Below are positions 16,398 through 25,116 of a stretch of DNA of 64,000 bases, in pieces. Source of the stretch: Pseudarthrobacter sp. NamE2 (GTDB lineage: Bacteria > Actinomycetota > Actinomycetes > Actinomycetales > Micrococcaceae); assembly GCF_005796205.1 (NCBI RefSeq), contig NZ_VAHN01000015.1, forward strand, positions 24,551-88,550, given 5' to 3'. The position numbers and the translations under genes are program-made. The notes beneath the pieces are model-generated. The model was given only the letters and a program-made list of their open reading frames with translations, was not told the DNA's origin and searched no databases. How positions within the stretch are numbered: position 1 is the stretch's first letter; every line of letters starts with the position of its first letter.

Positions 16398-16870
16398 GCC
16401 GTGGTCCTCGTCAAACGCGACGTCAGCAAAAGGTCCTTCCGCGGTCCCGTCACGTCCCAGCTGTAGCTGAAGCGGTCCGGGCCTTCGCAGGTGTAGGCCA
16501 CACGGTAGGTATCGGGATCGCACCAGTGGTTGTCACGGTTCACCTCCGCCGCGAAACTCATCCGGTGGAAGGGACGCCCGTCGGGAAAGAACACGTCCAG
16601 GGCATCGGGCTGCCCGGAAGGCCGCAGCAGGTATTCACGGGTGGCGGGGCCGGTGAAGGAGGGCCAGCGCATCGTGCCCTCTTCGCGGAGGGCCAGGCCG
16701 CCGTCGTCGTCCGGTATCAAAAGTACGACGCCGGAAAAGGTTCCGCGGGTGCCGTCCCCCCGGTCCAGCAGGTCCCTTTCCACGGTCCAGCGGCCGGCAG
16801 GCACTGGATCGTCTGCACCGGCGCCGAGGAGGTAGGCGCGGAGGTCGAACTGCGGGGAAGAAGCGCTCAA
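16394..16870 (-). CDS. DUF6314 family protein
   Basis: A 158-residue protein with the DUF6314 pattern: RWTVERDLLDR at the start, LREEGTMRW in the middle, FFPDGRPFHRM, and a C-terminal SWDVTGPRKDLLLTSRL. These look like a lipocalin-type beta barrel, function unknown. The TTG start at 16870 lies 1 nt beyond the 3' end of the tRNA-Arg gene on the same strand, with no room for a Shine-Dalgarno. It may be translated leaderless after tRNA processing, or start later (GTG 16804). It is coupled to the Nudix gene. Confidence 0.8.
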   Translation of the reverse strand: MSASSPQFDLRAYLLGAGADDPVPAGRWTVERDLLDRGDGTRGTFSGVVLLIPDDDGGLALREEGTMRWPSFTGPATREYLLRPSGQPDALDVFFPDGRPFHRMSFAAEVNRDNHWCDPDTYRVAYTCEGPDRFSYSWDVTGPRKDLLLTSRLTRTTA

Positions 16871-16871
16871 G

Positions 16872-16944
16872 TGCCCTCGATTGGATTCGAACCAACGACA
16901 CCGGCTTTAGGAGAGCCGTGCTCTATCCACTGAGCTACGAGGGC
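16872..16944 (-). tRNA. tRNA-Arg (anticodon CCU)
   Basis: The minus strand folds as a cloverleaf. The acceptor arms are GCCCTCG and CGAGGGC, the D-arm has AGCTCAGTGGATAGAGC, the anticodon arm is CGGCT-CTCCTAA-AGCCG (anticodon CCT), and the T-arm has GGTTCGAATCC. The discriminator is A, and CCA is not encoded. It reads AGG codons. The DUF6314 gene begins immediately downstream on the same strand. Confidence 0.95.
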
Positions 16945-17013
16945 GGGCATCCGGGAATCGGCAAGCCGCTCCGGCCGGAGACCGTTACCAGCATACAAGG
17001 TGCGGGGCGGTAC

Positions 17014-17025
17014 TACGCTCAAGGC
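17014..17025 (+). promoter_or_regulatory. Leaderless promoter -10 for DUF998 gene
   Basis: TACGCT (17014-17019) lies 6 nt before ATG 17026. Confidence 0.55.
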
Positions 17026-17811
17026 ATGAGCGCAGCACCGTCCGCCACCCCTGCGGTGGCCTTCATTCCGGACACCGCATCCACCCGGCAGTACATCGGG
17101 GCGTGGTCCGTGCTGAGCGTGCTGCAGTATTTTGCGGCCGAAGCGGCGGTGATCGGCGCCTGGGCAGGTCCCCGGGCCTACGACCTGCGCACCGGCTACA
17201 TCAGCGACCTCGGTGCCCTGTACTGCGGCATATTCGACGGCCGGGACGTCTGTTCTCCACTGAACTGGCTGATGAACATCTCCTTCGTGGTCCAAGGGTT
17301 GGGCATGGTGCTGGGCGCGCTCCTGCTGGGCTCCGGCCTGCTGTGCGTCGCGGCGCGGGCTGGAGCCCGCGTTGAACCCGGCCGCCGGAAACCGTGGCTG
17401 GCAGCCGTCTGGGTGCGGCTGCTAACGGGAACCGCCGGTGCCGGCACTGTGATTGTGGGGCTGGTGCCCGAGGATGTGGGGTCGGGCTGGCACTTCGCCG
17501 GCGCCGTGATGTACTTCCTGGCGGGCGCAGCCGCGCTGCTGGTGCTGGGCATCCTGTGGCTGCGGAAATCCCGGATGGCCTGGTTCATCCTTGTGTGCGG
17601 CGGCGTCTCGCTGGCGGCGCTGGTCACGGGCGGCGTGACGGGGATGGACGTACCGGAACCGGGCACGCTGGAGCGCCTGATGGCCTACCCGGTGACGGTG
17701 GGCATGGCCACGGCCGGCCTGGTGATCGCACAGCGCGTGCACCGGCACCGGAAGCAGCTGCGGGCCGCGGCAGCCGGCGTCAACCAGCCGCCTTTTTCCG
17801 CCGGGCGCTAA
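17026..17811 (+). CDS. DUF998 integral membrane protein
   Basis: About 261 residues with six to seven membrane helices. DUF998 features are visible: YISDLGALYCG after the first helix, a loop with CSPLNWLMN, a VGLVPEDV segment, and a final GVTGMDVPEPGTLERL. The function of the family is unproven. ATG 17026 is chosen from the leaderless TACGCT-N6 layout; earlier starts would run into the tRNA. Its 3' end overlaps the convergent membrane gene by 32 bp. Confidence 0.85.
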   Translation: MSAAPSATPAVAFIPDTASTRQYIGAWSVLSVLQYFAAEAAVIGAWAGPRAYDLRTGYISDLGALYCGIFDGRDVCSPLNWLMNISFVVQGLGMVLGALLLGSGLLCVAARAGARVEPGRRKPWLAAVWVRLLTGTAGAGTVIVGLVPEDVGSGWHFAGAVMYFLAGAAALLVLGILWLRKSRMAWFILVCGGVSLAALVTGGVTGMDVPEPGTLERLMAYPVTVGMATAGLVIAQRVHRHRKQLRAAAAGVNQPPFSAGR

Positions 17812-18409
17812 GCAGCACGGCTCCCGCTCCGGCGAGCAGGCTCAGGACCAAGAGGATCCAGCCTGCGACGGTGAGGCCGGACGCCAGTGCCACCTGGCCG
17901 GCGTCGGGCCCCTCGGAAGCCATCATGCCGTCAATGGCCCCGTTGCCCCACAGCCTGACTACCACGAACAGCAGCGGCAGCGCCCACAACGCCCAGCGCA
18001 GAGCTTTCCGGGCAACATTCGTCCCGATCAGCAGGAGCCACGTAAAGCCGAAAATCAACGGAAAGAGCGTCCCGGCGGTTTTGTGGACGTAGTTCAACTG
18101 GCCGCGTGCCTCGCTGTTCATCGCGGCCTGGAGCTGGCCGACGTATCCGGGGTCGAATCCGCCGAACAGTGAGTCCGGCATGGCTAGCCCGCCGGACAGC
18201 TGTGTGAGCTGGTCCATGGTCAGCAGGTGCAGGTACCAGAACAGGAACAGGCTGGCCACCACGCCTGCGATCACAATAAGGTTGCTGTTGCTCTGCGCCT
18301 TCTCCGGTGTGCGCGCCGTGGTGGGGTTGATGACCGGCGGCAGATTGTGCTGCGGCACAACCGCCTTCGCGCCGTGCTTCTTGATCCGCTGGGCAGGGGT
18401 TTTGGCCAT
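17780..18409 (-). CDS. Membrane protein of unknown function
   Basis: A 209-residue protein with a basic N-terminus (RIKKHGAKAV) and four hydrophobic helices (LIVIAGVVASLFLFWYL, LFPLIFGFTWLLLIG, ALWALPLLFVVV, a C-terminal one). The first two helices are separated by a soluble loop containing QLNYVHKTAGT. I do not recognise a family. ATG 18409 sits only 31 bp from the divergent start at 18441, leaving no room for long leaders. AATAAT on the minus strand, 6 nt before the ATG, could be its -10. Confidence 0.7.
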   Translation of the reverse strand: MAKTPAQRIKKHGAKAVVPQHNLPPVINPTTARTPEKAQSNSNLIVIAGVVASLFLFWYLHLLTMDQLTQLSGGLAMPDSLFGGFDPGYVGQLQAAMNSEARGQLNYVHKTAGTLFPLIFGFTWLLLIGTNVARKALRWALWALPLLFVVVRLWGNGAIDGMMASEGPDAGQVALASGLTVAGWILLVLSLLAGAGAVLLSARRKKAAG

Positions 18410-18440
18410 GGCACCATTATTCCGCCCATACACTGAAACC
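18410..18440. promoter_or_regulatory. 31-bp divergent, probably leaderless promoter region
   Basis: On the plus strand TACACT (18429-18434) is 6 nt before ATG 18441. On the minus strand AATAAT (18421-18416) is 6 nt before ATG 18409. The -35 regions of each gene would fall inside or next to the other gene's start, so the two promoters must interfere or be co-regulated. Confidence 0.5.
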
Positions 18441-19271
18441 ATGACCATTGGCCGGCACAGCGCCGTTGAACTTGACCCCGCATTGGACGACCACCAGCTC
18501 GCGGCGGCCCTGGTCCGCGAAGCCGGACAGCTGGCGCTCCTGATGCGGATGGCAGGGCTGCAGTCACAGCAGAAAACCTCCATCTCGGACGTGGTAACAG
18601 CCGCCGACCATGCCGCCGAGGCCTATGTCCTGGAGCAGCTGCAGCGCTGCCGCCCGGAGGACGGCATCCTGGGCGAGGAGGGCGCGTCCGTCCAGGGCAG
18701 CAGCGGCCGGACCTGGGTAATCGACCCCGTCGACGGCACCTACAACTTCCTGCACGGTTCCACCTACTGGTGTTCCGCCATCGCGCTCAAGGACGGCTCC
18801 GATGTGCTGCTCGGCGCCATTTTCCAACCGGAGGAAAACAAGCTGTGGGTTGGTGGCCGCGGCCATCCGGCTTCCCTCAACGGGGAGCGGATCACCGTTT
18901 TCCGGGACAACAGGGGCGAGCGGAACGCCACGGCCGTTGCCGAACTGGGCGCTGCCACCTACATCCATCCCGCCTGGCTGATGGACCCGTTGTGCGCCAT
19001 GCCCTGGCATGCGGCAGCAACATCCGCCGCCGCGCTGCGCATGCTCGGTTCGGGGTCATGCGACCTCGGCCGGGTGGCGGACGGACAGCTTGGCTGCTGG
19101 TTCCAGCACAGCTGCCCGGAATGGGACTGGCTGCCCGGCAAGGCAATCGTCCGGGCCGCGGGCGGCGCCGTGGATACCGTCCGGGTGAACGGGCTGGAAT
19201 GGTTTATGGCAGGAGGCACGACGGCGGTGCGTGAGCTGCGTGCCGCACTCGAGTCCGGATCGGTTGCCTAG
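18441..19271 (+). CDS. Inositol monophosphatase family protein
   Basis: A 276-residue member of the lithium-sensitive phosphatase superfamily (inositol-1-P, histidinol-P or PAP phosphatase). Metal-binding motifs are intact: GEEGAS, then WVIDPVDGTYNFLHG, and near the end EWDWLPGKAIVRAAGG. ATG 18441 fits the leaderless -10 and the conserved N-terminus; the frame upstream is antisense to the divergent gene. The exact substrate cannot be told from these motifs. Confidence 0.88.
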   Translation: MTIGRHSAVELDPALDDHQLAAALVREAGQLALLMRMAGLQSQQKTSISDVVTAADHAAEAYVLEQLQRCRPEDGILGEEGASVQGSSGRTWVIDPVDGTYNFLHGSTYWCSAIALKDGSDVLLGAIFQPEENKLWVGGRGHPASLNGERITVFRDNRGERNATAVAELGAATYIHPAWLMDPLCAMPWHAAATSAAALRMLGSGSCDLGRVADGQLGCWFQHSCPEWDWLPGKAIVRAAGGAVDTVRVNGLEWFMAGGTTAVRELRAALESGSVA

Positions 19272-19361
19272 GAAATTTTCCGTCAGCAGGCGAGGTGCTG
19301 CGTGGCGTAATCCACAGGCCGCACGTGCCTGTCGGTCCCACCGCCTAAACTTGTAGCCATC

Positions 19362-21905
19362 ATGGATATGTTGTTTGACCCGTACTCCGACGGACCGTTC
19401 AAGGCTGCTCCCGCGTCGGCCGCCCGCGCAAAGGCGGGCCCTGACGCCGTGGCCACCGCGGCCGGCCCGGGCGGCAGCACTCCATCCGAAATCCCGGCGG
19501 ACAGCCGGACTGGCAGCCGGAACGAAGGGCATGCACACGCGACCGCGCAGCCCGAAGGGCAGCGCCACCACGGGCGGCGGCCGGACGTCTCCCAGCTCCT
19601 CGAAGGGCTCAACCCGCAGCAGGAGGAAGCGGTCAAGCACGCCGGGTCCGCGCTGCTGATCGTGGCCGGCGCGGGGTCGGGCAAGACCCGCGTGCTCAGT
19701 AACAGGATCGCCTACCTGATAGCTACCGGCAGGGCGCACCACGGCGAGATCCTGGCCATCACGTTCACCAACAAGGCCGCTGCGGAAATGCGGGAGCGGA
19801 TCGAGGCGCTGGTGGGCGGCCGGGCCAAGATCATGTGGATCTCCACCTTCCACTCGTCCTGCGTGCGGATTCTGCGCCAGGAGGCCGCCAACGTCGGGCT
19901 GAAATCCAACTTCTCCATCTACGATTCCGCGGACTCGCTCCGGCTCGTCACCCAGGTGTCCAAAGCCTTGGACCTGGATCCCAAGAAGTTCCCGCCCAAG
20001 TCCATCCAGCACAAGATTTCCGCGCTGAAAAACGAACTTGTCGACGCTGATTCCTTCGCGTCTGCGGCCAACTACAACGATCCCTTTGAGCAGGCTGTTG
20101 CAGACGTGTACAAGGGCTACACCCAGCGGCTCCGCCAGGCCAACGCCATGGACTTTGACGACCTCATCGCCGAGACCGTCTACATGTTCCGCGCTTTCCC
20201 GGCGCTCGCCGAGTCCTACCGGCGCCGGTTCCGGCACGTCCTGGTGGACGAATACCAGGACACCAACCACGCCCAGTACGCCCTGGTCCGCGAGATCGTG
20301 GGGGAGGGGCCGGGAGCCTCCGAGCTCACCGTGGTGGGCGACTCGGACCAGTCCATTTATGCCTTCCGCGGCGCGGACATCCGCAACATCGTGGAATTTG
20401 AAAAGGACTACCCCGAGGCCCGGACCATCAAGCTCGAGCAGAACTACCGCTCCACGCAGAACATTCTCAGCGCAGCCAACTCGGTTATCTCCCGCAACCC
20501 CAACCGGCCCGAAAAGCGGCTCTGGACCGCGGAGGGCGAAGGCCACAAGATCATCGGCTACGTGGGCGAAAACGAGCACGACGAAGCCCAGTTCATTGCC
20601 AAGGAAATCGACCGGCTTCAGGACGAGGACAACCTCCGCCCGGGCGACGTCGCCATTTTTTACCGCACCAACGCCCAGTCGCGCTCCATCGAGGACGTGC
20701 TGGTCCGGGTGGGCCTGCCGTACAAGGTGGTGGGCGGCACACGCTTTTACGAGCGCAAGGAAATCAAGGACGCCCTGGCTTACCTCCGGGTCCTGGTGAA
20801 CCCGGACGACGACGTCAACCTCCGCAGGGTCCTCAACGAACCAAAGCGCGGCATCGGCGACCGGGCCGAAGGAGCCGTAGCGGCCCTCGCGCAGCGTGAG
20901 CGGATCTCCTTCATGGCCGCTGCCCGCCGCGCCGAGCAGGCGCCCGGAATGGCCACCCGCTCCGTTAACGCTGTCCTCGGCTTCGTGAAGCTGCTGGACG
21001 ATCTTGCGGAGGTGGCAGCCGGCTCCGGCGCTGCAGCCGCCCTGGAAGCAGTCCTGGAACAGACCGGGTACCTTGCAGCGCTGCGCGCCAGCACGGATCC
21101 CCAGGACGAAAGCCGCGTGGAGAACCTCGCGGAACTTGTCGCCGTCGTCCGGGAATACGAACGCGACAACCCCGAAGGGTCGCTCGAAGCATTCCTCGAG
21201 CAGGTGTCCCTCGTGGCCGACGCCGACCAGATTCCCGACGCACCGGGCGCTGACGTCGACGCCGCCGTCGCCGAAGCGAAGCGGCTGGGCGTCGTCACCC
21301 TGATGACTCTGCACACCGCCAAGGGGCTGGAATTTCCCGTGGTGTTCCTGACGGGAATGGAGCACGGGCTCTTCCCGCACCAGCGATCCGCCACGGACCC
21401 CAAGGAACTTGCCGAGGAACGCCGGCTTGCCTACGTGGGCCTCACCCGCGCCCGCAAGCGGCTGTACGTCACGCGTTCCGAGGTCCGCAGCATGTGGGGC
21501 CAGAGCCAGTACAACCCCGCCAGCCAGTTCCTGGAGGAGATTCCGGCAGAACTGATGGAATGGAAGCGGGAAGGCACCAGCAGGCAGGCGGCCTGGGGGA
21601 GCAGCAGCGGCTCCATCGGATCCGGCCGTTACAGCGGATCGTTCTGGGGCGCCGGGACGGCCCGCGGCTCCGCCGCGGGGTTCGACGCCGACGTTCCCGC
21701 GGTCATCGCCCGGAACCGGGTGCAGCCGCAGAAGGAGATCATCGCGGTCAGCGTGGGGGACAAGGTCAACCACACCAGCTTCGGCAACGGCACCGTCATC
21801 GGTTTGGAAGGCGTTGGGGACAAAACGGTCGCCAAGGTGAAGTTCGACGCCGGCGAAAAGCGCCTGCTGCTGCGCTACGCACCGCTCACCAAACTCGACG
21901 CCTAG
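19362..21905 (+). CDS. pcrA: ATP-dependent DNA helicase PcrA/UvrD
   Basis: An 847-residue superfamily 1A 3'-5' helicase for repair and replication restart. Motifs run in order: GLNPQQEEAV (Q motif), VAGAGSGKTRVL (I), TFTNKAAAEMRERI (Ia), VDEYQDTNHAQ (II), GDSDQSIYAFRGAD (III), LEQNYRS (IV), MTLHTAKGLEFP (V), EERRLAYVGLTRA (VI). The C-terminus has the PcrA-type polymerase-interacting tail with VGDKVNHTSFGNG. An ~80-residue low-complexity N-terminal extension rich in Ala/Gly precedes the core. TAAACT lies 10 nt before the ATG, giving a very short leader. Confidence 0.96.
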   Translation: MDMLFDPYSDGPFKAAPASAARAKAGPDAVATAAGPGGSTPSEIPADSRTGSRNEGHAHATAQPEGQRHHGRRPDVSQLLEGLNPQQEEAVKHAGSALLIVAGAGSGKTRVLSNRIAYLIATGRAHHGEILAITFTNKAAAEMRERIEALVGGRAKIMWISTFHSSCVRILRQEAANVGLKSNFSIYDSADSLRLVTQVSKALDLDPKKFPPKSIQHKISALKNELVDADSFASAANYNDPFEQAVADVYKGYTQRLRQANAMDFDDLIAETVYMFRAFPALAESYRRRFRHVLVDEYQDTNHAQYALVREIVGEGPGASELTVVGDSDQSIYAFRGADIRNIVEFEKDYPEARTIKLEQNYRSTQNILSAANSVISRNPNRPEKRLWTAEGEGHKIIGYVGENEHDEAQFIAKEIDRLQDEDNLRPGDVAIFYRTNAQSRSIEDVLVRVGLPYKVVGGTRFYERKEIKDALAYLRVLVNPDDDVNLRRVLNEPKRGIGDRAEGAVAALAQRERISFMAAARRAEQAPGMATRSVNAVLGFVKLLDDLAEVAAGSGAAAALEAVLEQTGYLAALRASTDPQDESRVENLAELVAVVREYERDNPEGSLEAFLEQVSLVADADQIPDAPGADVDAAVAEAKRLGVVTLMTLHTAKGLEFPVVFLTGMEHGLFPHQRSATDPKELAEERRLAYVGLTRARKRLYVTRSEVRSMWGQSQYNPASQFLEEIPAELMEWKREGTSRQAAWGSSSGSIGSGRYSGSFWGAGTARGSAAGFDADVPAVIARNRVQPQKEIIAVSVGDKVNHTSFGNGTVIGLEGVGDKTVAKVKFDAGEKRLLLRYAPLTKLDA

Positions 21906-21913
21906 GCCGGCAC

Positions 21914-22612
21914 ATGCGACGAACTTTACGGGGGACGCTCGCCGCCCTTTTCCTGCTGGCCGCAACGGGATGCAGCGTCACCGCGGAGGACCCCGGATAT
22001 GTGCCCCCACCCCCGATGCCACCCCTGGAGCAGCTGGAGAAGGCGGCGCTCGCCGATCCCAGGGATTTTGCCAACGGCACGGATGTCCTTTCCTTTGTCA
22101 CCGAGGACCGGGCGGTGGCTTGCTCCCTCACTTCAGCACGCGGGGAACACCTGAACCTCCCGTATGAGACCAACAGCTTCAGCGACGCAGGGAACAACAA
22201 GCTGGCCACCGTTCCCGTGGCCCATTGCCAGCTCGGCACCTACCCCGAGCCCTCCGCCGGGGACGTCGGGGACGACTGTGCGGGCACGAACCTTGGCTAT
22301 CTGGGCGGCGTCGCCCTGCTGACGCCGGACAATGCCACGTACGGCGGCTGCCGGTCCGGCGTCACGGAAATGGAAGCAACGTTCGGCCCGGCCGGAAGCA
22401 AAGCAGGTCCAATCGCCCAGCTGCCCGTCCTGGCAGACGGGCAGAACCTCGAACGCAACGGCTTGAGGTGTTCGGCCTACAACGGTGGGGTGGCGTGCGG
22501 AAACGTCTCTGCCGGCGTCGCATTCTTCGTCTCGCCGGAACGTTACGAGCTGCTCCACGGGCAGGCCGGGGGTGCCGCGACGGCGCCGGCGGAAGCCCCA
22601 AAAACCCCGTAA
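21914..22612 (+). CDS. Secreted lipoprotein of unknown function
   Basis: A 232-residue exported protein. The signal (RRTLRGTLAALFLLA) ends in a lipobox, LAATGC, so it should be lipid-anchored outside the membrane. The mature part has a Pro-rich start (PPPPMPPLE) and Cys residues spaced like disulfides. It ends in an Ala/Pro tail. I do not recognise a family. It starts 8 nt after pcrA and may be co-transcribed. A terminator overlaps its stop codon. Confidence 0.75.
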   Translation: MRRTLRGTLAALFLLAATGCSVTAEDPGYVPPPPMPPLEQLEKAALADPRDFANGTDVLSFVTEDRAVACSLTSARGEHLNLPYETNSFSDAGNNKLATVPVAHCQLGTYPEPSAGDVGDDCAGTNLGYLGGVALLTPDNATYGGCRSGVTEMEATFGPAGSKAGPIAQLPVLADGQNLERNGLRCSAYNGGVACGNVSAGVAFFVSPERYELLHGQAGGAATAPAEAPKTP

Positions 22613-22626
22613 ATCCGCGGTTTTTC
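22600..22626 (+). terminator. Intrinsic terminator overlapping a stop codon
   Basis: AAAAACCCCG (22600-22609) pairs with CGCGGTTTTT (22616-22625) with one mismatch, around the TAA stop, and ends in a T-run. Confidence 0.65.
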
Positions 22627-22834
22627 TACGCCTCATAGAATAGTGTCGTTACTCACATAAGCGGTAGTCTGGGACGGGCCGGTCCCGACAAAGGACTAAA
22701 GTTCCCAGAGGAGCATCACGCCGCGTGGCTCGTTTCCAGACAGGCCGCCGCGGCGTGCAATCCGCAGCCCGGTCATCGTCTTCGATGGTGTCCGACTGTA
22801 CAGAAACTACTTCGACGTAGAAGGACACTAAACC
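22627..22834 (+). promoter_or_regulatory. sucC upstream region with leader hairpin
   Basis: No gene is seen. TAGTCT (22665-22670) is a possible -10. In the presumed leader CACGCCGCG (22717-22725) pairs with CGCGGCGTG (22749-22757). AAGGA precedes the GTG start of sucC. Confidence 0.4.
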
Positions 22835-24004
22835 GTGGACCTGTTTGAATATCAGGCGCGCGATATGTTCGAAAAGCACGGCGTTCCCGTGCTCGCCGGC
22901 ATCGTGGCGCACACCCCTGAAGAAGCAAAGGCTGCTGCCGAAAACATTGGCGGAGTCACCGTCGTCAAGGCACAGGTGAAGATCGGCGGCCGCGGTAAGG
23001 CCGGCGGTGTCAAGGTTGCCAAGTCCGCTGATGAAGCCCTTGAGCACGCCACCAACATCCTGGGCATGGACATCAAGGGCCACACGGTCAACAAGGTCAT
23101 GATCGCGCAGGGCGCGGACATCGCCGAGGAATACTACTTCTCCGTCCTGCTGGACCGCGCCAACCGCAACTACCTGGCCATGTGCTCGGTAGAGGGTGGC
23201 ATGGACATCGAGCAGCTCGCCGTCGAACGCCCCGAAGCCCTTGCGAAGGTCGCCATCGATCCCGCCGTCGGCATCGACCAAGCCAAAGCCGATGAAATCG
23301 TTGCTGCCGCCGGCTTCGCTGAGGAACTGCGCGGCAAGGTGGCCGGCGTTATCCTCAAGCTCTGGGACGTCTTCAAGAAGGAAGATGCCACCCTGGTGGA
23401 GGTCAATCCGCTGGTCAAGACCGGCTCGGGCGACATCCTGGCCCTGGACGGCAAGGTCTCCCTGGATGAGAACGCAGACTTCCGCCACGTGCACCACGCA
23501 GAGCTCGAGGACAAGGCAGCGGCCAACCCGCTGGAGTCCAAGGCCAAGGAACTGGACCTGAACTACGTCAAACTCGACGGCGAGGTTGGCGTGATCGGCA
23601 ACGGTGCCGGTTTGGTTATGTCCACCCTGGACGTCGTGGCCTACGCAGGCGAGAACCACGGCAGCGTGAAGCCCGCCAACTTCCTGGACATCGGCGGTGG
23701 TGCCTCGGCTGAGGTCATGGCCAACGGCCTGTCCATCATCCTTGGCGACGAGCAGGTCAAGAGCGTGTTCGTCAACGTGTTCGGCGGCATCACCGCATGT
23801 GACGCCGTCGCAAAGGGCATCGTTGGAGCCCTCGCCGAACTCGGCAAGGAAGCCAACAAGCCCCTCGTTGTCCGCCTCGACGGCAACAACGTCGAAGAAG
23901 GCCGCCGCATCCTCACCGAAGCCAACCACCCGCTGGTGACCCTGGCCGCCACCATGGACGAGGGCGCCGACAAGGCCGCCGAGCTCGCCAACGCCGCCCG
24001 CTGA
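22835..24004 (+). CDS. sucC: Succinate-CoA ligase (ADP-forming) subunit beta
   Basis: The nucleotide-binding subunit of succinyl-CoA synthetase in the citric acid cycle. 389 residues, the normal size. It begins [18 protein letters not shown], the ATP-grasp start, and carries [23 protein letters not shown], and the CoA-ligase glycine motif [13 protein letters not shown] with [11 protein letters not shown]. The start is GTG with AAGGA upstream. sucD follows after 30 bp. Confidence 0.97.
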   Translation: MDLFEYQARDMFEKHGVPVLAGIVAHTPEEAKAAAENIGGVTVVKAQVKIGGRGKAGGVKVAKSADEALEHATNILGMDIKGHTVNKVMIAQGADIAEEYYFSVLLDRANRNYLAMCSVEGGMDIEQLAVERPEALAKVAIDPAVGIDQAKADEIVAAAGFAEELRGKVAGVILKLWDVFKKEDATLVEVNPLVKTGSGDILALDGKVSLDENADFRHVHHAELEDKAAANPLESKAKELDLNYVKLDGEVGVIGNGAGLVMSTLDVVAYAGENHGSVKPANFLDIGGGASAEVMANGLSIILGDEQVKSVFVNVFGGITACDAVAKGIVGALAELGKEANKPLVVRLDGNNVEEGRRILTEANHPLVTLAATMDEGADKAAELANAAR

Positions 24005-24034
24005 TCGAGCCCGCCGAGATCTAGGAAAAGAATC

Positions 24035-24937
24035 ATGTCTATCTACCTCAACAAGGACTCCAAGGTCATCGTCCAGGGCATCACCGGCGGTGAAGGCACC
24101 AAGCACACCTCCCTGATGCTCAAGGCCGGCACCAACATCGTCGGCGGCGTCAACGCCCGCAAGGCGGGGACCACCGTCCTGCACGGCGACAAGGAAGTTA
24201 CCGTTTACGGCACCGTCAAGGAAGCCATGGCGGAAACCGGTGCAGACGTCTCCATCGTCTTCGTTCCGCCGGCATTCACCAAGGCTGCAGTCGTGGAGGC
24301 CATCGAAGCCGGCATCGGCCTCGTTGTTGTCATCACCGAAGGCGTTCCGGTCCAGGACTCCGCCGAATTCTGGGCACTGGCCCAGTCCAAGGTGGACGCC
24401 GACGGCAAGCAGGTCACCCGCATTATCGGACCGAACTGCCCCGGCATCATCACCCCGGGCGAGTCCCTCGTGGGCATTACCCCAGCCACCATCACAGGCA
24501 AGGGCCCCATTGGCCTGGTCTCCAAGTCCGGCACCCTGACCTACCAGATGATGTACGAGCTGCGCGACCTCGGCTTCTCCACCGCCATCGGCATCGGCGG
24601 CGACCCCATCATCGGCACCACCCACATCGACGCCCTGGCCGCGTTCGAGGCCGACCCCGAGACCAAGGCAATCGTGATGATCGGCGAGATCGGTGGTGAC
24701 GCCGAAGAGCGTGCCGCCGACTTCATCAAGGCCAACGTCACCAAGCCGGTTGTCGGCTACGTGGCCGGCTTCACCGCACCGGAAGGCAAGACCATGGGCC
24801 ACGCCGGCGCCATCGTGTCCGGTTCGGCCGGTACGGCACAGGCCAAGAAGGAAGCCCTTGAGGCAGCCGGAGTCAAGGTGGGCAAGACGCCGTCCGAGAC
24901 CGCCAAGCTGCTGCGCGAGGTCTACGCAGCCCTCTAG
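24035..24937 (+). CDS. sucD: Succinate-CoA ligase subunit alpha
   Basis: The CoA-binding, phosphohistidine-bearing subunit partnering SucC. 300 residues. It shows [19 protein letters not shown] at the N-terminus, the CoA-binding Rossmann region, [12 protein letters not shown], and the active-site segment [15 protein letters not shown] holding the phosphorylated His. AGGAAAAG precedes the ATG. It ends the operon before a strong terminator. Confidence 0.97.
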   Translation: MSIYLNKDSKVIVQGITGGEGTKHTSLMLKAGTNIVGGVNARKAGTTVLHGDKEVTVYGTVKEAMAETGADVSIVFVPPAFTKAAVVEAIEAGIGLVVVITEGVPVQDSAEFWALAQSKVDADGKQVTRIIGPNCPGIITPGESLVGITPATITGKGPIGLVSKSGTLTYQMMYELRDLGFSTAIGIGGDPIIGTTHIDALAAFEADPETKAIVMIGEIGGDAEERAADFIKANVTKPVVGYVAGFTAPEGKTMGHAGAIVSGSAGTAQAKKEALEAAGVKVGKTPSETAKLLREVYAAL

Positions 24938-24948
24938 CACTGCACAGG

Positions 24949-25000
24949 AAGCGGCACCGCCTGCTGTCCCTTGGGACGGCACGCGGTGCCGCTTTGCTTT
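24949..25000 (+). terminator. Intrinsic terminator of sucCD
   Basis: AAGCGGCACCGC (24949-24960) and GCGGTGCCGCTT (24983-24994) are perfect arms, with an inner GTCCC/GGGAC stem, followed by TGCTTT. Confidence 0.85.
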
Positions 25001-25030
25001 AAGTACGACGACGCTTTAAGTACGACGACG
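24997..25030. repeat. 17-bp tandem duplication
   Basis: CTTTAAGTACGACGACG occurs twice in a row (24997-25013, 25014-25030), starting in the T-rich tail of the sucCD terminator. Its GTACGACGACGG part resembles motifs at 31829, 41662, 48503 and 49930. Confidence 0.85.
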
Positions 25031-25116
25031 GCGGGCGGCAACCCGACTGGGTGGCAGTCAACGTCGTGAAATCGTAAGTCCACGACGTCAAGTGCGAGTT
25101 AGTTGGTGCTTGCGTC

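Noticed and set aside
16872..16944. tRNA-Arg as an integration site of a genomic island
   Set aside because: No integrase, no repeated tRNA 3' end and no composition break next to it.
19056..21965. A 969-codon open frame antisense to pcrA
   Set aside because: High-GC genes give long open antisense frames. The plus strand encodes a complete helicase with all motifs, and the antisense translation has no recognisable domain.
22649..24982. A 777-codon open frame antisense to sucCD
   Set aside because: Shadow of two perfectly conserved genes; Gly/Asp/Val-rich translation without domain features.
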